Shown: piece after piece, positions 21,148 through 21,183 of the stretch
How the letters are laid out: the number at the start of each line of letters is the position of its first letter
Numbering within the stretch: position 1 is the first letter of the stretch
Source of the DNA: CAZFNQ01 sp964652125
GTDB lineage: Bacteria; Patescibacteriota; Saccharimonadia; Saccharimonadales; JANWIN01
Assembly: GCA_964652125.1 (NCBI GenBank)
Contig: CAZZAE010000014.1
Location: 1-21,183 of the forward strand
DNA: 21,183 bases
Direction: 5' to 3'
Program-made: the position numbers and the translations under genes
Notes under the pieces: model-generated
What the model was told of the DNA's origin: nothing
The model's input: the letters and a program-made list of their open reading frames with translations, nothing else
Databases searched by the model: none

Positions 21148-21183
21148 GGAAGGGTCGCATAGTTGGTCTAGTGCACCGGTCTT
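21148..21183 (+). tRNA. tRNA, 5' half only, probably tRNA-Ser
   Basis: The first 36 bases of a tRNA can be laid out: acceptor strand GGAAGGG, then T8, a D-arm with GCA and TGC stems around AGTTGGTCTAG, A26, anticodon stem CCGGT, and the loop start C-T with T as the first anticodon base, where the window ends. An anticodon beginning with T and the overall look (GGA-type acceptor, GCATAGT..TCTAGTGC) favour tRNA-Ser(TGA), but the anticodon, long arm and 3' end are missing. A class II variable arm just beyond the window would confirm it. Confidence 0.7.

Noticed and set aside
1..21183. CRISPR arrays, insertion sequences, integrases or attachment duplications
   Set aside because: No regularly spaced direct repeats, transposase-like proteins or terminal repeats were seen on reading. 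The partial tRNA at the right end could be an integration target, but no duplicated 3' end can be assessed because the gene is cut.
1..21183. Alternative genetic code with UGA as glycine
   Set aside because: TGA terminates several genes at positions consistent with conserved C-termini and tight ATGA overlaps, so standard code 11 fits.

Overview
The window looks like a chromosomal segment spanning the replication origin of a member of the Candidate Phyla Radiation, most likely a Saccharibacteria (TM7)-like bacterium. This is inferred from the look of the proteins: a DnaA opening of the MQ..LWQAVLGEIELSVS type, tandem VirB2-like proteins, a PrgI protein and a split VirB4. No database search was possible. 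Base composition is AT-leaning. TGA is used as a normal stop, so the UGA-Gly code of Gracilibacteria/Absconditabacteria does not apply.

Region 1 (1-4706) is the classical origin cluster. On the minus strand are the first codons of a probable yidC, then rnpA and rpmH. On the plus strand are dnaA, dnaN and recF. DnaA-box-like 9-mers lie upstream of dnaA and again between dnaA and dnaN. The dnaA-dnaN gap also holds two abutting boxes, a short G/C step and a run of CTA/TTA triplets, which is the layout of a DnaA-trio unwinding element.

Region 2 (4724-20274) is a type IV secretion-like locus placed immediately after recF. A minus-strand operon, read from 14005 to 4724, encodes a PrgI-like membrane protein, a separate VirB4/TraC N-terminal-type protein and a VirB4-type ATPase. 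It continues with a 1063-residue single-pass protein ending in a degenerate M23-like domain, a secreted lysozyme-like plus CHAP hydrolase, and a membrane-anchored Ig-like protein. A separate minus-strand gene encodes a large VirB6-like polytopic protein. Divergent from it, six small VirB2/TrbC-like two-helix membrane proteins run in tandem on the plus strand. A 213-residue protein I do not recognise is encoded on the opposite strand between the PrgI operon and the VirB6-like gene. No VirD4/TraG coupling protein, VirB11 or relaxase lies in the window. The machine may therefore serve surface attachment or protein delivery rather than conjugation, unless those genes are elsewhere.

Region 3 (20311-21183) holds a bidirectional terminator, an Hsp20 chaperone gene with a long, hairpin-rich predicted leader, and the first half of a tRNA gene (probably Ser) cut by the window end.

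A theme across the window is start-codon architecture. rpmH, recF, the PrgI gene, the VirB6-like gene and the first pilin gene each have a -10-like hexamer only 6-9 bases before the start codon and no Shine-Dalgarno, suggesting leaderless transcripts. yidC, dnaA, dnaN, the VirB4 ATPase and hsp20 have visible Shine-Dalgarno sequences.
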